From Saccharothrix australiensis (lineage in GTDB: Bacteria; Actinomycetota; Actinomycetes; Mycobacteriales; Pseudonocardiaceae), in assembly GCF_003634935.1 (NCBI RefSeq), contig NZ_RBXO01000001.1, forward strand, positions 2,195,501 through 2,259,500: DNA of 64,000 nt. Reading direction: 5' to 3'. The notes below the pieces were generated by a model. It saw only the letters and a list, made by a program, of their open reading frames with translations. It searched no databases and had not been told where the DNA came from. The stretch's first letter is position 1, and each line of letters begins with the position of its first letter. Below, piece by piece: positions 60,798-64,000 of the stretch. A program made the position numbers and the translations under genes.

Positions 60798-62378
60798 ATG
60801 ACCACCACCACGCCGACAACCGAAACCACACCGGTGCTCGTGGTCGGCGGCAGCCTCGTCGGCTTGTCCGCCGCAGTTTTCCTCGCCTGGCACGACGTGC
60901 CGCTCGTCGTGGTCGAAAAGCACCAGGGCAGTTCACCGCACCCACGGGCGATCGGCTACACCACCCGCACCCTGGAACTGTTCCGCCAGGTCGGCATCGA
61001 GGTCCCGAGGTCGGCACAGGGCAGCGGCACACCGCGGCGCGCCCGAGTGGAGTCCCTGGCGGGCAAGTGGATCGAGGAATACCCCTGGAGTCCCGGCGGT
61101 GGCCCGAAGCCACGGGTCACGTACTCCCCGGTCGGCGCCACCGCCATCGCGCAGGACGAACTGGAGCCAATCCTGCGGGACCGGGCCCGCGACCTGGGTG
61201 CCGACCTGCGGCTGGGCACCGAACTGATCAGGTTCACGCAGGACGACGACGGGGTGAGCGCGACCCTCCGCCGCCGCGGTGACGGTCACGAACACGGGAT
61301 CCGCGCCCAGTACGTGATCGCCGCCGACGGCGCGACCAGCCCGATCCGCGAAGCCCTCGGTATCGGCCGAGAGGGCGAGGGCCTGTTGTCGGTGCAACGC
61401 TCGATCCTGTTCACCGCCCCGATCGACCACTACCTGGAGAAGGGCGTGGTGCAGTTCGAGATCGCACAACCCGACCTTCAAGTGTTCCTGACCACCTACT
61501 CCGACGGCCGGTGGGTGCTCATGCTCGGAGACGATGTCGACCGCACCGAAGACGAGCAGAAAACCCTGGTGCGCCAAGCGGTCGGGATTCCCGACCTGCC
61601 CGTCGAGTTGATCACCACCGGGCGCTTCGAACTCGCTGCGTTGATCGCGAAGCGATTCTCGGCCGGGCGGGTGTTCCTGGCCGGCGACGCCGCGCACCAG
61701 CTGCCACCCAACCGCGGCGGGTTCGGCGCCAACACCGGCATCGACGACGCCCACAACCTCGCCTGGAAACTGGCCGCGGTCCTGTCCGGGCAATCGGACC
61801 CGCGCCTGTTGGACACCTACGACGCCGAGCGGCGGCCGATCGCCGAACTGCGCCACGAGCAGATCTTCGCCCGCGCCGACTACAAGGGCTACCTGACCAC
61901 CCCGCGCTCGGACGTCCCGGTCCTGGACGACAACGCCATCGAACTCGGGCAGCTCTACCGTTCCGACGCCGTGGCCGGGGCCGGGCCCGAATTGCCGCCG
62001 GCGCAACGCCCGGACGAGTGGGCCGGTCAGCCCGGCACCCGCGCCCCGCACCTGCCGATCACCACCACCGACGGCCGGGGAACATCGACCCTTGACCTGT
62101 TCGGGCGCGGCTGGGTGCTGCTGTCGCAAGACCCGCGGTGGGCGCCCGCCACCCAGCAGACCGCCGACCACCTGGGCCTCCCGGTGCGTTTCGTGCACGT
62201 CGGCGCCGAGGTGGACACGACCGACCCACACGCGTTCCCGACCGCCTTCGGAACCGGTCCCCAAGGCGCCACGCTGGTGCGCCCCGACGGCTACATCGCC
62301 TGGCGCACGACCGATGTCCCGGTCTCCCCGGCCGAGACCTTGACCGACGTGCTCGCCCGGGTGGCCGCAGCCGGGTGA
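60798..62378 (+). CDS. FAD-dependent aromatic hydroxylase (class A monooxygenase)
   Basis: 526 residues from ATG 60798 with GAAGGAG seven bases upstream. The FAD fingerprint is LVVGGSLVGLSAAVFLAWHD near the N-terminus with VVVEK. The second FAD motif is VFLAGDAAHQLPPNRGGFG at about 293-311, and NTGIDDAHNLAWKLA follows. The C-terminal thioredoxin-like domain ends with VRPDGYIAWR. The closest known types hydroxylate polyketide or phenolic rings with NAD(P)H and oxygen. It sits with an MFS exporter and a second related gene at the edge, suggesting detoxification or tailoring. Confidence 0.92.
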   Translation: MTTTTPTTETTPVLVVGGSLVGLSAAVFLAWHDVPLVVVEKHQGSSPHPRAIGYTTRTLELFRQVGIEVPRSAQGSGTPRRARVESLAGKWIEEYPWSPGGGPKPRVTYSPVGATAIAQDELEPILRDRARDLGADLRLGTELIRFTQDDDGVSATLRRRGDGHEHGIRAQYVIAADGATSPIREALGIGREGEGLLSVQRSILFTAPIDHYLEKGVVQFEIAQPDLQVFLTTYSDGRWVLMLGDDVDRTEDEQKTLVRQAVGIPDLPVELITTGRFELAALIAKRFSAGRVFLAGDAAHQLPPNRGGFGANTGIDDAHNLAWKLAAVLSGQSDPRLLDTYDAERRPIAELRHEQIFARADYKGYLTTPRSDVPVLDDNAIELGQLYRSDAVAGAGPELPPAQRPDEWAGQPGTRAPHLPITTTDGRGTSTLDLFGRGWVLLSQDPRWAPATQQTADHLGLPVRFVHVGAEVDTTDPHAFPTAFGTGPQGATLVRPDGYIAWRTTDVPVSPAETLTDVLARVAAAG

Positions 62379-62393
62379 GCACTTCCCGTCCCG

Positions 62394-63821
62394 TCACGCC
62401 ACGTCCACGGCGCGTGCCGGATCGGATGCCACGGATGCGCGGCGTTGTGCGCGCACGAGCAGCACAGCCAGCACCCCGGCGGCCACGAACGCGCCGGTGC
62501 CGATCCCGATGTAGCCGAACACACCCGTGGCCGAGTTCGCCGCCGCGCCGCCGACGTCCACCCGGGTGGACCTGAGCACGGCCGCGCCGACGAAGTTCAG
62601 GATCACCGAGCCGATCGCGATCATCACCATGACCAGGCTGGACACCACCCCCTGCCGTTCGGCGGGCGCGAGCGTCGACGCCATGTTGAACCCGGACGTC
62701 ACCAGCGCGCCGGCGGTGAGGCTCAACAGGAAGGAGCAGACGACGGCGAGCGGGAGCGTCGCCACCGCGGCGAACAGCCCCAGCGTCCCCGCCAGCCCGA
62801 GCACGACACCGGCCACCAGCGTCGCGGCGGGTCCGACGCGGGTCGCGAGTGCGCCGGCGAGGGCGCCGCCGAGCACGATCCCGATGGCCGGTATGCCGTA
62901 CAGCATGCCCAGCGCTCCCTCGGCGGCGAGCCCGTACCCGAGTCCCTCGTCGGCCGACACGTCGGCGAGGAGGCTGAACAGTTGCAGCATGCTCTGGTAC
63001 GCGCCGGTGCCGAGGACGACCACCCCGAGCGTGAGCACCAGCGGCCTGCTGAGCTTGGTGATGTCCACCACCGGGTCGGGCGTCCGGTGTGCCAGCCTGA
63101 CCCAGCAGGCCAGCGCCACGGCGCCGGCCAGGAGGATCGGCAACGGGATGGCGCCGGTCCAGCCGAAATCTCCGCCGAGGCTGACGTAGGTGACCACCGC
63201 CGCGATACCGCCTCCGAGGAGGAGCGCGCCGGCGATGTCGACCCGGCCCGGGGTCCTGACCACCGATTCGGGGAGGAAGAACCGGACGAGGAGCGCCCCG
63301 GTCGCCGCGAAGACCGCCGACACGACGAACACGACCCGGTAGCCGTAGGCGTGCGACAGCGTCTCGAAGAGGAACGGGAACGCGATGCCGAACACCGCGT
63401 TGCCGGTGGTCACGATGCCGGTGACGATCATTCCGATGCGGGTCTCGCAGATGTCCCTGACGATCCCGACGGTCAGGAAGAGCGACGCCACCGCCGCGCC
63501 CTGGACCACCCGTCCGAGCACGAACACCCACAGGCCGGGCGCGATCATGCACACCAGGGCGCCCACACCGGCCAGGACCAACGTCCACACGAGCACCTTG
63601 CGCTTGCCGTGGATGTCGGCGGTCTTGCCGAGCAGCGGCGCCCACATCGCCCCGGCCAGCAACGCGCCGGCGTTGAGCCAGGCGGGCTGGTCGGTGCCGA
63701 AGTGGTCGAGCATCTGCGGGAGGACGATGAGCGGCGCCGTGATGACGGTGTCCACCATGACGTTGACCAGGATCAGGACGGCCGCCTGGCCGACGAGGCG
63801 CTTGTTCCACCGCGTGTGCAT
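62394..63821 (-). CDS. MFS drug exporter, DHA2-type
   Basis: 475 residues with about 14 hydrophobic helices. The loop 2-3 motif GKTADIHGKRKVLVW is the MFS motif A, and the N-terminal helices begin AAVLILVNVMVDTVITAPLIVLPQML. Such carriers export drugs or natural products using the proton gradient. The start overlaps the stop of the partial gene at the window edge by one base (TGATG), so they are one operon. It is convergent with the FAD monooxygenase (15-bp gap). Confidence 0.92.
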   Translation of the reverse strand: MHTRWNKRLVGQAAVLILVNVMVDTVITAPLIVLPQMLDHFGTDQPAWLNAGALLAGAMWAPLLGKTADIHGKRKVLVWTLVLAGVGALVCMIAPGLWVFVLGRVVQGAAVASLFLTVGIVRDICETRIGMIVTGIVTTGNAVFGIAFPFLFETLSHAYGYRVVFVVSAVFAATGALLVRFFLPESVVRTPGRVDIAGALLLGGGIAAVVTYVSLGGDFGWTGAIPLPILLAGAVALACWVRLAHRTPDPVVDITKLSRPLVLTLGVVVLGTGAYQSMLQLFSLLADVSADEGLGYGLAAEGALGMLYGIPAIGIVLGGALAGALATRVGPAATLVAGVVLGLAGTLGLFAAVATLPLAVVCSFLLSLTAGALVTSGFNMASTLAPAERQGVVSSLVMVMIAIGSVILNFVGAAVLRSTRVDVGGAAANSATGVFGYIGIGTGAFVAAGVLAVLLVRAQRRASVASDPARAVDVA

Positions 63822-64000
63822 CAGTAGGGCCTGACCCGGGTGCCGGTCGACCGGAACGGGGCCAGGTGCTCGATGACATCCTTCTCCCGGTCCGCGGGGA
63901 CGCGGGCGATGAGGTACCCGTCGGTCCTGATGAGGATCAGCTCACCGGGGTGGGGGTGGTAGACGCGCTGGAACTCGCCCTCGCCGTCCACAATGGCGCT
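63821..64000 (-). CDS. C-terminal end of a probable FAD-dependent hydroxylase (partial)
   Basis: The last 59 residues of a protein whose start lies beyond the window. The segment GELILIRTDGYLIARVPAD matches the end of the thioredoxin-like C-terminal domain of class A aromatic monooxygenases (compare VRPDGYIAWR in the gene at 60798). The stop overlaps the MFS start by one base, so enzyme and exporter are translationally coupled. Confidence 0.7.
   Translation of the reverse strand, partial: SAIVDGEGEFQRVYHPHPGELILIRTDGYLIARVPADREKDVIEHLAPFRSTGTRVRPY

Noticed and set aside
62445-63827. 460-codon plus-strand open frame opposite the MFS exporter
   Set aside because: His/Asp/Arg-rich translation typical of the antisense of a hydrophobic membrane protein.

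Overview
The window is high-GC actinomycete DNA. Start codons are often GTG, operons are packed with 1-14 nt stop/start overlaps, and the gene families present (SARP/AfsR regulators, WYL, FxLD lanthipeptide, FtsK-type conjugation) are typical of Streptomyces-like or Pseudonocardiales-like bacteria. The genus cannot be fixed from sequence alone.

The dominant feature is a tandem array of integrated elements in a tRNA-Pro(GGG) gene (290-363). The 3' part of the tRNA occurs three times in the same orientation: 322-368, 31254-31300 (identical over 47 bp) and 49940-49984 (45 bp, one mismatch). Each copy is followed by its own hairpin terminator. The repeats bound two elements.

Element 1 (322-31300) looks like a complete actinomycete integrative and conjugative element (AICE). 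It has an integrase, a probable excisionase, a RepA-like ATPase, MobC and a relaxase at the left, and an FtsK/TraB-type translocase, an Spd-like membrane protein and an HTH protein at the right. Its cargo is: an HNH-nuclease protein with five 17-residue repeats and a C-terminal membrane helix; an APH-like kinase with a regulator; an FxLD-class lanthipeptide cluster (precursor, LanB, LanC, isoaspartyl-type methyltransferase); two convergent CBASS-type operons (17002-20306 and 20328-24824); a two-helix membrane protein with a CARF-like sensor motif; and a Vsr-like endonuclease. The first CBASS operon has separate E2 and E1 genes, a frameshifted E1 and no effector. The second is a compact CD-NTase, E2-E1, JAB protease and Cap4-like (nuclease-SAVED) set.

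Element 2 (31254-49984) has a different integrase, interrupted by an in-frame TGA, and no transfer or replication genes. It resembles a cis-mobilisable defence island. It carries a SARP-like STAND regulator, a Ser/Thr kinase, a four-gene pPIWI-RE (prokaryotic Argonaute-like) operon with two nuclease/accessory proteins and a DinG-type helicase, a decayed transposase, and an orphan fused type I modification/specificity methyltransferase with a small membrane protein.

Right of the last repeat lie a frameshifted third integrase and a tRNA-3'-end-like scrap (50100-51113), then what looks like ordinary chromosome: a WYL regulator with a divergent VOC protein, a decayed IS256-family element, a nitroreductase/TetR pair with clear operators, degraded small genes, a secreted cysteine-rich peptide, an AfsR-type regulator, and an aromatic FAD-monooxygenase and MFS exporter group that continues past the window edge.
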